Assembly (NCBI RefSeq): GCF_000003605.2
Contig: NW_003155740.1
Location: 513,110 to 554,557, forward strand
Length of the DNA stretch: 41,448 nucleotides
Direction of reading: 5' to 3'
From: Saccoglossus kowalevskii
Lineage: Eukaryota > Hemichordata > Enteropneusta > Harrimaniidae
The notes below the pieces were generated by a model. It was not told the DNA's origin. It was given only the letters and a program-made list of their open reading frames with translations, and ran no database searches. Positions 12,201 to 24,009 of this stretch are shown one piece after another (the stretch's first letter is position 1; every line of letters begins with the position of its first letter). A program made the translations under genes and the position numbers.

Positions 12201-15200
12201 AGTAATTCAAAGATCAACTCATACATATTTGCGTATATACGTAATTGTAAACCAGTTTGATCTGCTTGAAGTGATTACAACATTACATATAAACCTCTCA
12301 AATGTGACACTGTTTCAAAAAACATTGCGTCACGGAACGTGACTGCCGCCCAGTCATACAAAACTCGTAATTGCATGTGACAACCATTTGAAAGCATGAC
12401 TTTGTTATCACAAAAGCTTCTATGGTACACTTTTCATGTACTAAAGTACACGTATTATATAAACCATATTCGGTATCACTCAAAATGGTTCAAATATCGA
12501 TGGGCCTGGCGTTAATCTTAATCTCAGTACACAACAAGGCAAACAACAACTTAGCACGCAGTTTATAGTTGCCTTTCGGCATTATATGACATTGTTTACA
12601 AGTTCGGATTTTTGTTTTAGCGATACATCGAGAAAAAAAGTGTGGTCAATTGACACTAACCAGGGCCCTGCAGTCTACAGCTAATCTTACCTCATTTTTT
12701 TCTTAGTGTGTAGTGAGATAGTAAATTACTATACAAAATAGTTAAGTTTCATTTGTAAAATATCAGACTGAAACGTCTAAACTGTTTGTATACAAGAAAC
12801 AGTTACTTGGGTTTTCTGTCAAAAACACGAATCAAATGATTTGCCATTCAGATCAGGATTAAGGGCGTACTTATTTTCCTGGAAGAATTGTTTTGAACCA
12901 GGGTCAAACCATTGCTACGTTTACACGACAGCATTTTATTAAAGCCCCACGGCTCGAGCCAGCATAAATGGCCGTGTAGTCGCGTTCGGCTCGAGCAAAG
13001 CTCGGTTCGAATCTACCCACCGGGTTGAACTCCAATAGGGTTGGGCCACGACATGCAGGCTCACACTTCATTGAACATCATACGAAGCCAAATTTATTGC
13101 TGGATTATATAAATGTCAAACAAAGAGCGTTTTTAAACATATTTATCATGTTATTAATTATATAAATTGAAAGGAGAACTTTTTAAAAAAACTTTAAAAA
13201 CAGGATGACTTAAAATTAGATTTCAATTAACACTTTTGATGTGCAACTATATTATTTGCTTCATCATTAGATAAACAACCACACATTGTTCTAATACTAG
13301 CAGAGGATCTTGGGTGGAATGACGTAGGATGGCACAACCCGGATCTCAAGATGCCCATCCTCAATCAACTCGCCGCTGACGGCGTTATATTCAACCAATC
13401 ATACGTCCAGCCTGCATGTACACCGTAAGTGACAAGACATGTAATGTTGTCGGTATGTAGTTACAGATTGTACAGTCAACTTCACTATCAACAAATCACC
13501 TGTACATCTGTTTAATTATGTTTTGCATGTATGTTTCATTCTTCAGATCAAGATCTGCTCTATTTACCGGTTATTATCCGTTCAAAATTAAAAGACAGGT
13601 AATTTGTTTATTGGAACACAATTATCTGTATTTTTGTTGACATATGTTTGTCTGCAATTTAAATCTAAGATGTTCATGTCCAGCGCGCACTATGTACTCC
13701 TTTATACACTGTTCATTTTCCTATACGAATATGTTTTAAACAATGTCAAACTATATATTTCAGGAAAGTGATTAATTCACACTAATTGATATTTGGTCTT
13801 ACGTTGGATGCATCCAGTTGCAATTGTGTTTTAATGTTAAATGGCGGCCTAAAACATGCTTTTTCAATTATATTATAAGTATTATGAGTGATTTCACCAT
13901 ATCTACAACCTCTGAAACAAGTGAGAGAATCTGATGACTGCAACTCATTACAGAGATAATTTTGACCTCAGAACTAGAACTAGGATGTACACTAGTTTGC
14001 CCATTGAAAGATGAACAGTGAGGCTATTAATAACTGGTTACTTAAATGGTCAAACCAATTCATGTGACCAATGTGTGACTCCATTTTTTGACTGGTAGGC
14101 ATCTAAATATGTTCTAAAATTATGTTATACTTAATTGTGTAAAATTTCTTAATGTGATTGTCAATTTTATCACAGTTTTGAGTATGATTAACTTTTTCCT
14201 TGGAATAATTATATATAGCTATAGATTATGTATGAAAAACCTTTAAATTTTAGTTTTTTATTATTAATTACAGCATCAAATGCTGCTTAACCTTGAAGCT
14301 GACGGGCTTTCATTAGATCTTAAGACATTGCCAGAAATGTTGAAAGATGTCGGGTATCTAACTCATCTTGTTGGAAAGTAAGTAGACTGCAGAACACATC
14401 AGATGAGTTTAAAAATGTAGGGTAATTTGCTGCTGTGATTATGGGAATGCGAAATCAAAATACATATCAATTTCTTAGAGACGCGCCTGGTGTTATGTAG
14501 TAATGTTGACCAACAAACGAAAGTATGTCCAGCATAACTAAAGTATTTACCAAAAACTATAAAAGAAGAATCTCAATGATATAAATAGGTTTCCAGCACG
14601 TTAATTACGATATATATGGCAATTATAATTGCTAATTGTTTTAACAACAATACGAGGTTTTTTAAGAAAAAAACTTATGCTTCACACACGTTACTGTATT
14701 AGGTACATATATATATAAAGTACACAATTTCAGATCAATGTGATTAGCAGTTTCTGAAGTTGTTTATTTATGGTAGTTAATATAAGTTAATATATTCATG
14801 GTAGTTAATATAAGAATAGTGATTATACAATTATTACAGATTGTCTAGGTCCCTGATGTGTGGCCGCCGGACTATGTCGATGATGCAAATTTTGGAAGTC
14901 AAGTACAATAATTCATATTAGCTCCTAGACATTGAACATAGAACCTCACCGCTCAAGGGTTTTTTCAAATAAGATAATAATAGTAATCCCCTCATATAAC
15001 ATCTTAGATCCATAAATATAGTGTGATGTATAGAAGATCTATATGAAACAGATTTGTGGAGTAACGGAAGTGGGTAGATAACGCCTATATAAATACAACC
15101 AACAATCTGTCACCTGTTTGTGTCTAAATGTTAAATAATATATAACACAATCAAGTGCGTATGATTTTATTCGTAGATGGCATTTAGGATTTTGTAAGGA

Positions 15201-18200
15201 GGAGTATCTTCCAAATAAACGTGGCTTTGATTCTTTCTATGGATGGCTGACATTGGGAACCGATCTATATACTAAAGAGAATGTACTTGGTAAGTACAGT
15301 AACATATGAGAAAACAGTATTGGACTGCGAACAACAGTATACAACTATTGTAAAGTCCGGTAAATATACATCTACACAAAAACAATGTCTAGTCTTCAAA
15401 AACACATTTCTTATTGCGAGCTTGGTCTTCGACTTTTGACTTTTTAAATACAAAGTCCGAAATATTGTTTTCATCACTGTGTTGTTTCGCTTTCCATTTA
15501 ATATTAGAATGTTTTTAGTTGCCAGTACGGTTTTGTCTTGGTGCATTTTAGCACGAGTTGTGCAATATGACTAGATCAGTGCTTTGGTAAAATTTGAATG
15601 TTTTATCACAATATTCGTGTTGATATAAAACAACCATTCTAATAAGACCTTGCCTGTCAGTACACAATTTCTGACCTGTTTCCCACACAGTTACCAAAAC
15701 TTCACACGTTTTTAATTTCATCTTTTAAAACCAGTTACAAATTTGTGAGTCAATCTCATATGTAAGATGAATTTAAAAATATTTCGTGCATTTAGTTTAA
15801 AATCTTACATAAAACATGTCTTATTTTAACATTTTGATTCTCAAAGTTGTAATGGAACATGTATATTTATCTGCAGTGCTGCAGTTCTGCAGTTATGTGC
15901 CAGTATATTAAAAGTATCTTATCAATTTATTGCCAACAAGGCCAATGTAGTTTATATATTGTTTTACAACATCTTCAGTTCATGGTTCGTCGATTTGATC
16001 TGTATGGGGTTTTTGATTATGGTCTTTTTTTCCCGTTCTAGCTCCGGGGTATGATTTCCGCGACAACACGGGAGTGGTACAAGAAAGTGACACTTATCTC
16101 CCAGTGAGTATCAGTGTTTTGTCTCCTTGGTTACAAACTTATGTCAACGCTCCGAATTTATATAACACAATGTTTGCAAATGGACAATTTTATGAAGTCA
16201 AAGTTGCTATAACCTCGGTCTTGGTCTCTCTCAATCGGGGTCGATTTTGATGATCCGATAATTTTGCCACAATATTTATCGGTAAAAAAATATAACCATA
16301 TTTTGGGAATTTTGGGTTGTAATGAACACTTTTACTTTCTTATACTTTGTTTGTCAAGAATAATATCATTATATTGTACTTTGTTTTATTTCTTTGCTTC
16401 TTTACAGTTCATGCTTGCTGAAAGAGCAGTAGATATAGTAATGGGACATTACAAGGAATATCCACTATTTCTTGAGTTCAGTATGGCCTTACCTGGAAAA
16501 TTTCTTGAGGTAACCTACTTATTATTTGGGTATACACTAGACTACCGACAATGGTAAAATAATCTCGAATTAGATATATCAGCATAAATTCAGCAATTTG
16601 CGCAACCCAATACAGAAGACAATCAACATTCTCCTACGTGTGTGTGTGGTTATTCCTCCTAGGTACCACAGGACTATGAAGATTTATATTCCGATATCGA
16701 TGATGATCGAACAAGGAAATTTTATGGTATTTGTAATTTAAACATCGTTGTATCTAAGAACACTAAATTACCGAATCGTAATAAAATAATAACATGTGGT
16801 ATAAAACGCTGAAGGGGATGATATGTAAAATCTGCCTGGACCATCGAACCAAACTTTCGTCAAGTATTGTTATAATTTTCAGATTTTAATGTCAAAAATC
16901 CGTTATATACAAGGTTTTTCAGCAGTGTGAAGTCTTTGGCTATTCTGTTATCAATAGGCATTTTTTCTAATCATCATCAATAAAAAATGGATGCCATGAT
17001 AATGTAGTATACATGTTATATGCTACAAAGGTTTACCGTGTAACCCGTCAAATATAGGCCACTAAGTCCATACCTAATTTACATATTTAGGTTTTGAAAA
17101 TAAAGAAAGTTGATACATTATTCAACATTTAGAAAGGAACACCATGTATGTAGCATTCCATTCTGAAATGTCTGCTTACAACTCTTCCGATAGTGATTTG
17201 GATTATAGCACGATCTTTAAGCCAAAAAGCTTTCTTTTGTGTTTGTGTTTTGATGACTGTTGCGCAGATCAACGAGTACAAACTAAGACGTTGCCAAGCT
17301 TTAATTAGGTATTTTTTAAGTGATTTGAAGCAGTCACGGGCGGTATTTAATGCAAGTCGCGCCCAGGTCAAACCACATACTTGTAATTTATATTAGAAGA
17401 GCACATTAGATTATGGGAAAAATCAATAGTTATCAACACAAATGTCGCACTGGGCGCAGCGCGACGTCTACCGCCCTTTAAGAACAGCTAAAGAGGGAAC
17501 ACGTCTTAATGAGCAAAACCCGAAAACCAGATAGATAACGTTTTGCGAATTCAAAAGTACACTAAATAAACCAAATTTTAATTTGATTTACCAGTATTTA
17601 ATCAATTGTTAACACCTTAGCTATGTATTGGCTGTGTATTTAATTGATTTAGCTTTTGGGCGAACTTTAGCTAACTGATAACAGATGTTAAAAACGTGCG
17701 CAGATTTTACTAAAGCCGATATGAGTAATTTATTCATACTATCCTGAGCATCAGTATGTAATATTTCGAAATCTCACTGTTTCTTTTTCAGGAAAGTTGT
17801 CTGCGATGGACAATTCAATTGGCCTTTTGGTGGAGGCGTTGAAGACACGTGGGATGTGGGACGATACGCTATTTATATTCACATCTGACGTAAGTAATCA
17901 ATTCCCGTTGTTGCAAATCTAATGTCTAATAGTCATTGAACAGGTTTTAGTATGTCAGTGATCACTTCGTTTTTGTTTCATTGGCTTGAATATTTTTTTT
18001 AAATGTTACGAAATATTTTTAGTTTCTCATTTTAATCAAAGGAAAGATTCAAATTGATCTTTTATGATACAATTTTCGTTTGATAATTTTCATTGATACA
18101 GAATGGAGCGTTTGCAACGGAATCCGGGTCAAATTGGCCATTACGGGGTAATATTGCAACATTGTTTGAAGGCGGTACTCGTGTACCAACATTTTTCTAT

Positions 18201-20419
18201 GGGAGTATGTTGAAGAAGGCTGGATACGTAAATAACGAGTAAGTTACTAGTAGTCAATCACAGTCGTACATTATTGTAACGACTGATTTTTCCGTAAATA
18301 TGCCATTATTTTCAACCCGTAAAACTAAGCTATATTTAATACTCGTCCGATAGTATCGCGTTATTATGTTGTGGGGCTATTTTATATAAAGTAGCTTTGG
18401 TCAATTTAATGTATAAGGTAGTCAACATCAGTTGCAATATGAAATAGTTGCTGAGCAATTCAAAGAACTTTTATTAACTTAGATTTTGTTGTATTGTCCA
18501 TACAGTGTTAATGAAATCATTACATTGCTATTTGAAATACATAATCAAAATACGTTTTGAATTTTTGGAGCCCACCTATTCTGTCGGGTAATATACACTA
18601 AATTGTAAATTGGATGTAGCTAATGCCGAGAACTTCAATGGGCTACTCAACTAATATTTAGATCATTTTATTTAAAGCTAATTTATTCTTTGAAAGCCAA
18701 CTGACAACAATTTCCTAGTGGACTAACGTTGCGAATCCAAGTAGTATTGAAATTAAAAATAGTATTTTCTGCATATATATAATGGTCATGTTATCTAATA
18801 TTGACACAAGTGGAGTCTGGACATTTTCATTTGTTTCATATTTCAGGTTAATTCACATTGTCGATTTGCATAAAACAATAATTGAATTGGCTGGAGCTAC
18901 AACTGGTGAGATTTTTAAATTATTTCAAATTACGGTATTCCATTGCAGGTCACTTTAACTATAGCTGCTATAATCTGCATTGTATTGTACTTGACAGAGT
19001 CTGATATTGATGGTATGGATATGTGGAAGACAATCTCAAAAGGTGAACCATCGCCAAGAACGGAATTTGTATATAATATCGATGATAACGAGTTGTCCCC
19101 TGGTGCTGCCATCAGGTAAGCGTTAATACAATGTGCATATATATGTGTGGGTGTTACTGCAACTATGATTAAATTTGGTTAGTAAACTTCCAACATAGAA
19201 CAGACCTTCGAAACTATTCAAAATATGTCACGTTGATGACCCAGAGTTACGAAGAAACTGTATGTGCCGTCTGTTTGCCAGGTGTGTACTCGCGTATGTG
19301 CAAGTGTCGTACATAGAGGCGTGTTTTAACGCCATCACATTTAACTGTCATTTTGGTTGCAAGATAAATAATAATACTATGTTTCATTCAATGATTGTAG
19401 GGTCGGGGATTATAAACTCATTACAGGACATCCGGATTTAATGTATCCATTTCGATTGTTGAACAGATCAGGTAAATATGTTTTATTATAACTCATTGAA
19501 TCCAATATGCAGAAAGATTGGCTAAGGCTGGTATACTGTGAACCCTGAAGGTCATGAATTTGTAGCTCTGTATTTTAATGGTAATCACATCATCTAATGT
19601 ATGACAACGTATGGTATTTCAGATGATTGGTACAACTATGGTGACGAACCTATTAGCGGGATTCTCCTTCCTCCAACTGGAAATGAACCACCCCCAGCAA
19701 ACGTGACATACTTGTTCAATATCATAGGTATGACTGATGTAAGCTGGCCATGTATGGCTTGAGTTCGACGATTATCGCGTTTCATACATAAACTGTGTAT
19801 CTGTTTTTTTTCTCTTTTAAAAAGCGGAAATAATCTTCGAAGGACAATTCAGAAAATATCATGTGTAGCTCGCAGAAACATTTGGAGAATGATCCATGCT
19901 GTATCCAATCGAAATCTTACCAAGGTGACAGGCGTCAAGAGCCTTGTCACATTTACTATCAAAGCGAGGTCAAAGAATTATGCAGCATAAATTTAACAGA
20001 TGTTCATGTTTGTAACAAGATTGTAGTAAAAGTATACACTTCCAGATGAAAGCGATCACTTACATATAACCTGTTTTTTGGGGATTAATATGACATCTGC
20101 TTTGACCTAAGGTTGTACGCACATAATCACTTCCAAAACACATTTCCCATGATATCTGAAAGTTGTATATTGTGCGAATAATGTTATGTACTATATCATA
20201 AAATTTACACGTCATTTAATAGCAAAATGCCTTTCTCTCAATGCAGATGATCCTGAAGAAAGAAATAACCTCGCGGACGTTTATCCAAACAAAGTAGAAG
20301 AGTTACGCCATCGCTTGGACGAATACCGTGAACATCTAGTCCCACCAGAGAGCCGAATTTTTGACCCATCCGGTGACGCCGTGAATTTTGGTGGCGTTTG
20401 GTCGCCTGGCTGGTGTTAG
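9294..20419 (+). CDS. ARSB-like: Arylsulfatase B-like protein, copy A (16 exons)
   Basis: Exons: 9294-9332, 9518-9536, 13271-13424, 13547-13598, 14274-14377, 15177-15289, 16042-16103, 16408-16509, 16663-16726, 17792-17889, 18102-18238, 18847-18905, 18998-19115, 19401-19471, 19623-19727, 20247-20419. Every intron is GT-AG and phases agree, giving 489 residues. A hydrophobic N-terminus ([12 protein letters not shown]) fits a signal peptide. Sulfatase landmarks: AEDLGWND at 30-37, CTPSR at 69-73 (Cys69 would become formylglycine), GKWHLG at 122-127, TSDNG at 267-271, EGGTR at 292-296. N-glycosylation sequons occur at N395 and N424. The family hydrolyses sulfate esters in the secretory or lysosomal route. 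Gapless alignment with ARSB places Gly211 at the active-site His and Ile287 at the second active-site Lys, and Glu31 at the first metal Asp. Sulfatase activity is therefore doubtful despite an intact frame. Length is slightly below ARSB, lacking a short loop around residue 155. Confidence 0.93.
9518..9536 (+). CDS. ARSB-like: 19-bp micro-exon 2 of sulfatase A
   Basis: Flanked by 'attgcag' and 'gtaagac', it encodes VSVVKS plus the first base of the next Asp codon. Copy B has the same 19-bp exon at 35685-35703 with the same splice sites and encodes VIVVES. Conservation of so short an exon in both copies confirms that it is real. Confidence 0.85.
9537..13270 (+). other. Intron 2 of sulfatase A
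   Basis: A 3.7-kb intron, AT-rich, with no nested gene I can support. Its 3' part holds a tRNA-derived SINE-like sequence (12945-13080). A 9-bp inverted repeat (GTTCAGCAC / GTGCTGAAC) lies near 10665-10710. The corresponding intron in copy B is only 1.4 kb and contains a different insertion. Confidence 0.7.
12945..13080 (+). mobile_element. tRNA-derived SINE-like sequence
   Basis: An A-box-like TGGCCGTGTAG begins at 12969 and a B-box GGTTCGAATCT lies at 13014-13024, at tRNA spacing. The T-stem flanks do not pair, so this is not a functional tRNA. It is probably the head of a tRNA-derived SINE. A related head occurs at 22890-23130 on the same strand. Confidence 0.5.
13271..13598 (+). CDS. ARSB-like: Exons 3-4 of sulfatase A: formylglycine site
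   Basis: Exon 3 (13271-13424) encodes the first core strand with the metal site, where the usual Asp-Asp pair reads Glu31-Asp32. Exon 4 (13547-13598) supplies the rest of the signature, so CTPSR is split across an intron between the two bases CC and A of the Pro71 codon. Formylglycine-generating enzyme recognises CxPxR, which is intact. The same split is found in copy B. Confidence 0.9.
14378..15176 (+). other. Intron 5 of sulfatase A
   Basis: Noncoding, AT-rich; begins gtaagt and ends ttcgtag. No nested feature recognised. Confidence 0.6.
16727..17791 (+). other. Intron 9 of sulfatase A, with dispersed repeat
   Basis: Contains at 17388-17620 a diverged copy of a sequence also present at 22501-22668 ('caatagttatcaa' followed by 'caaatgtc', and 'tttgatttacca'). 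The intronic copy has an extra segment of about 45 bp (from about 17446) absent from the other. No gene is supported. Confidence 0.6.
17792..18238 (+). CDS. ARSB-like: Exons 10-11 of sulfatase A: DNG and EGG motifs
   Basis: Exon 10 ends in the Asp and exon 11 begins with the Asn of the metal-binding DN pair (Asp269, Asn270). Exon 11 then encodes WPLRG and EGGTR. Between these, the position of the conserved substrate-binding Lys holds Ile287. These two exons are also the only ones kept in relic copy C, where the Ile is the same. Confidence 0.88.
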
Positions 20420-22500
20420 AGATAATGATGCATATATCCCAAGCATGCTACCCAAACCTATTATATTATTATATTACGTGTTATCACTGCCAGTCTCATA
20501 AAGCACGCTTAGAGTGTCGTTGTTGTACCTATTAGACTAGTGTGGGATGAAGGGGCTCTCTGTGGAATACAATATTTAAAACAATATACTATGATTATCT
20601 ATTATATTTACTAACACACACGAATGCAGGCTGAAGTTCACTGAAATCGGGATGCACATTATAGTCATTGTCAAATTGTATTAGTATCGAATATATAGTA
20701 CATATAGCAACATCACGAATCTGACACATAAATCTTGTGTCACACGCAACGTAACATTACCGTAATTGGTATAGTACAGGTGTGATGGTTCAAATACCAA
20801 AATGGCAACAGTAACAGAAAGACTTCCCTGGCGGCGATGATAAAATACGAACACGGAGCCAACAGATGAGGTTTCAACTGGTACTGGTATTATTATACTC
20901 TGCAAACATCAAGTACAATAACGCGGTAAAACTCCACTACTCCAATAACTAGATACTTAAACTCCAATACAATTCAACGAGATCTCCGATCTGAACTCAG
21001 TACTGAAAAACTCCCCTATATATACCCACACTGTCTATAAATAGACCATTACATCAGCATACATAATGAGTCTGGAATTTGCTATAAATTTCTAGAATGT
21101 TCCATTACCTTCCATTGCCTCCTACAGTGTTCTATTACCTATTCAACCAGTTTCTAAAAAAAATCTAAACTATTCCACCCAGACACAGTACGGTTCTAGA
21201 ACATTCTCAGTGACACGGAAGTGGTAAATAAGTCTTATGCGACATCTTGAAAGTTTTGGCTGAGAATGATTAAACGGTGCACAATGCTATTTGATATAGA
21301 TCTAATCTTACAAAAACGTTTGCCAATATGTCGGAATTAATATGATAGGATATTGTGTTTAGACCGTACAACATACAACATAACTAAAAACTAAACTAAA
21401 AACGAGAAATATTATAAGATATTAAACATTCATTCATTTGCCAAAGGTTTGACGCTTTGAATACAACAAATACTTTTTGTTTTTAACTATATATAATTAT
21501 TGCACGCAATCTGACCCTTTGAACTAGATTTGACTGGGATGGAATATTTTATTCAATACATACAACATTTTGACGTTACGTACTGCCACAAAAATGTATT
21601 TTAACACAAGTACGGTATGATTGTCTGATTTAGATAGCACATTGGTGTAATTTCTGGGCTTCCTTTTCTGATTGTTGACTCTTCACGGTGTGTGTTCATG
21701 ATTCTCCACCACGAAGTTAAATAAAGAGCTCCATGCATGGACTGTGTGAACGAAAATTTTGCTAAGCCTAAAACATAACATAATGGTGTATTTTTGGTAT
21801 TACAGTATGTTTGTAAATATCTCGTCTTTCGATAATAATTTCGATTGTTTAAAATACCTATCGACTGTGTACCGTCCAAAATGTGTTTTGAATATCTATC
21901 GTCGTTGGTTTCTCCATAATTACGGTCCCGACGTCATTCCACACAATCAGCCGCGAGAGAGACAAACATTGACCGTAATTCATGGGGATCATGTTCAGTA
22001 ATTTGATGTCTGAAAACCCAAATAATTAAACAAATATTATTTATTGAATATATATTTTTGATTGTTCAAGGCCAAACTATAAAAAACTAGACTTGCCTCA
22101 GTGAAACGGTTAATTACTACCATCCATTATTTACCTTTAAATGAAACAATTCGAATAGTATCGGGGAATATATTTATAACCATTTTGACCATTCTCTAGC
22201 TTTATGTTATTCAAACCCGTTTTCCGTCATTTTTGGCAACTTCGGGTCGTGCTTTGATCGGGTGACTTTCAGCCAATCAATCTGTGCTGCACACATATTA
22301 GTGACACCTCGAACAAAGCTGAACAGACACCGCTAGAAGCGACCAAGTGTAATACGGCAAAACCAGAGTACACTAAACAGTCTTAATAATTATGGAATAC
22401 CAATAAATATGGCATCTGGAGGGGAGCATATAATATTTATGCTCTGGGAAAGAGCATTTGAATCAGTGTTACAAACAGCATGCATCCCAACTGACAACTG
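20420..22500. other. Intergenic between convergent A and B, left part
   Basis: The first 90 bp after the A stop codon resemble the 3' flank of copy B ('agagata.tgatgc.tatatcc', 'ctgccagtct'), so they are probably shared 3' UTR. No canonical AATAAA was found close to the stop. Beyond this lies a promoter-like stretch near 20990-21210 (listed separately). Open frames at 21600-22000 on both strands have no recognisable domain. Confidence 0.5.
21011..21206 (-). promoter_or_regulatory. Promoter-like region with two heat-shock elements
   Basis: Two perfect TTCnnGAAnnTTC sites lie at 21090-21102 (TTCTAGAATGTTC) and 21194-21206 (TTCTAGAACATTC). TATA-like sequences occur at 21036-21044 (TATAAATAG) and 21017-21024 (TATATATA). 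Read on the minus strand, the order is HSE, HSE, TATA. It may be the promoter of an unrecognised transcript or an LTR-like fragment; the downstream minus-strand frame (20905-20681) has no known domain. Orientation is inferred. Confidence 0.35.
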
Positions 22501-22668
22501 ATTTACATTAGAAAAGCACATTGGGTTGTGGGAAAATCAATAGTTATCAATACAAATGTCTTAATGAGGAAAACCAGAAAACATGATGGATTATGTTTTG
22601 CAAGCTACTGAGTCCAAGTACACTAAATGAACCAAATTTGAATTTGATTTACCACTACTTAATCGCTG
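22501..22668 (+). repeat. Dispersed repeat shared with intron 9 of A
   Basis: Matches 17388-17620 in the same orientation, with a gap of about 45 bp. Shared phrases include 'atcaatagttatcaa' and 'atttgatttacca'. Element class unknown. Confidence 0.6.
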
Positions 22669-22889
22669 AATTCGCCAAGGGAACGTGAGCTGGATTTAGA
22701 CCGTCGTGACACAGGTTAGTTTTACCCTACGGATAACCAAAGACATTGGTTGAGAGGTACCGCCTCAGATATATGTAATCAATGTTGAAATTGCATATCA
22801 AAATGCTTTGAATTAGTTACAGGAGAGATTTGGCACCTCGGCTGTGATTACAGATGTTAACATCGGAAAACTAAACTTTTCCCCTAAAT

Positions 22890-23130
22890 TAAGAAGAGAT
22901 GACAATGGTAGCATTGTGGTTGTCGCTTCAGACTCATGACCCAAGTTCAAATCCTACTTTAGGCTGAATATCAAGGGTCGACCCCTACCCTGGGTGAGTG
23001 TGCCACAGACTCAATGGGAAGGCAATTCCACTGGCCGAGATTCATTTACTAACAAAATGCGACTTTGGGGGAACCTTGGTTAAGGTCTGCAGGGGCTTGT
23101 GTTCAACCGAGCCTGGTTGACGCCAGGATA
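22890..23130 (+). mobile_element. tRNA-derived SINE-like sequence
   Basis: An A-box-like 'tagcattgtgg' at about 22911 is followed at tRNA spacing by a B-box-like 'agttcaaatcc' at about 22945. The following body ('gggtgagtgtgccacagac') has no coding content. Base pairing is too poor for a tRNA gene. The head resembles that at 12945-13080. Confidence 0.5.
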
Positions 23131-23275
23131 GCGCATTAAAATTGCTATTTGACAGACTGCCCTGCCCTGTCATGAATATGACTTCCGGGGCAAAAATGCA
23201 CTATGTGTCAGTACTAGCACTTGTAATTAGCACATACAAAAAAGAAAAAGTTAGAAGAAACAACAGTGACACTCA

Positions 23276-23760
23276 ATGTCCAGAACTGTCGCCTGGCACA
23301 ACAATTATTTTAAAAAAAGAGGAGATGACAACACACGTCTACTAGAATTTTCAGATCTGTTTATTGATATGGTAGCGCACTCGGGGGAAGTCGCCCACCT
23401 CAGTAAACTGAATGCATCACATGGATTGAATCCAATTATAGAGAAACTGCCAGCATTCATACTCAACAAATGGAGTAAAGGGTATCGTCATACAAGCAAA
23501 GCCATTGTATATTTCCATCATTCAGCTTGTTTGCAGAGTTCATAAACTTGAAGGTTGTTGCCATAACTCAAAATCATCCAGATGTTCCTAAGTCCTATGT
23601 TGCAACTACCTAACCAGAAAGGGTGAGACCCAGTCACCGGTAATGAACTTGAGCATTATCACAACAACTTCTAGTAACACAAATCAATGTGTATATCATG
23701 ATTTCCCTGGTCACCACATAACAGAATGTAAGGCTACCAATAACAGAGAGAATGGAACTT
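23276..23760 (+). mobile_element. BEL/Pao-like gag relic (tentative)
   Basis: The frame 23276-23545 contains 'LEFSDLFIDMVAHSGEVAHL' and then 'NPIIEKLPAFILNKWSK', a pattern like the BEL/Pao-type gag region that ends in 'klP..l..kW'. In another frame, 23688-23729 encodes CVYHDFPGHHITEC, which has the spacing of a CCHC zinc knuckle (C-x2-[C]-x4-H-x4-C) but with His at the second Cys. The frame change and the degraded knuckle show that the element is dead. No protease, reverse transcriptase or LTR was recognised nearby. Confidence 0.4.
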
Positions 23761-24009
23761 TGTAGGTTTGTGTTTCAAACGTACACAAAAGAATCTAGCA
23801 AGAGACTAAATCATGCCAAAGCACTAAAAACATAATCTGCCCCGTCACACATATGGAGAAACAATGAGAAGCATACTCAATCAGTGCAAAATTTTCAAAA
23901 AGCTAAGAACAAAACCGTTAACTCAGATAATGGCTGATCTCTCAGCTGAAAGATGATGGTATTGATGTTTTTGGGCCATGGAATGTAGCAACAAGAAAGA
24001 CTCAGAACG

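Noticed and set aside
12969-13030. Possible tRNA gene
   Set aside because: A- and B-boxes are present, but the T-stem and anticodon stem do not pair, so it is better called a SINE head.
17129-17396. Open frames on both strands in intron 9 of A
   Set aside because: They lie within the intron, have no domain and no splice support.
21759-22001. 80-codon plus-strand frame
   Set aside because: No similarity to a known family could be seen and no promoter or splice context supports it.
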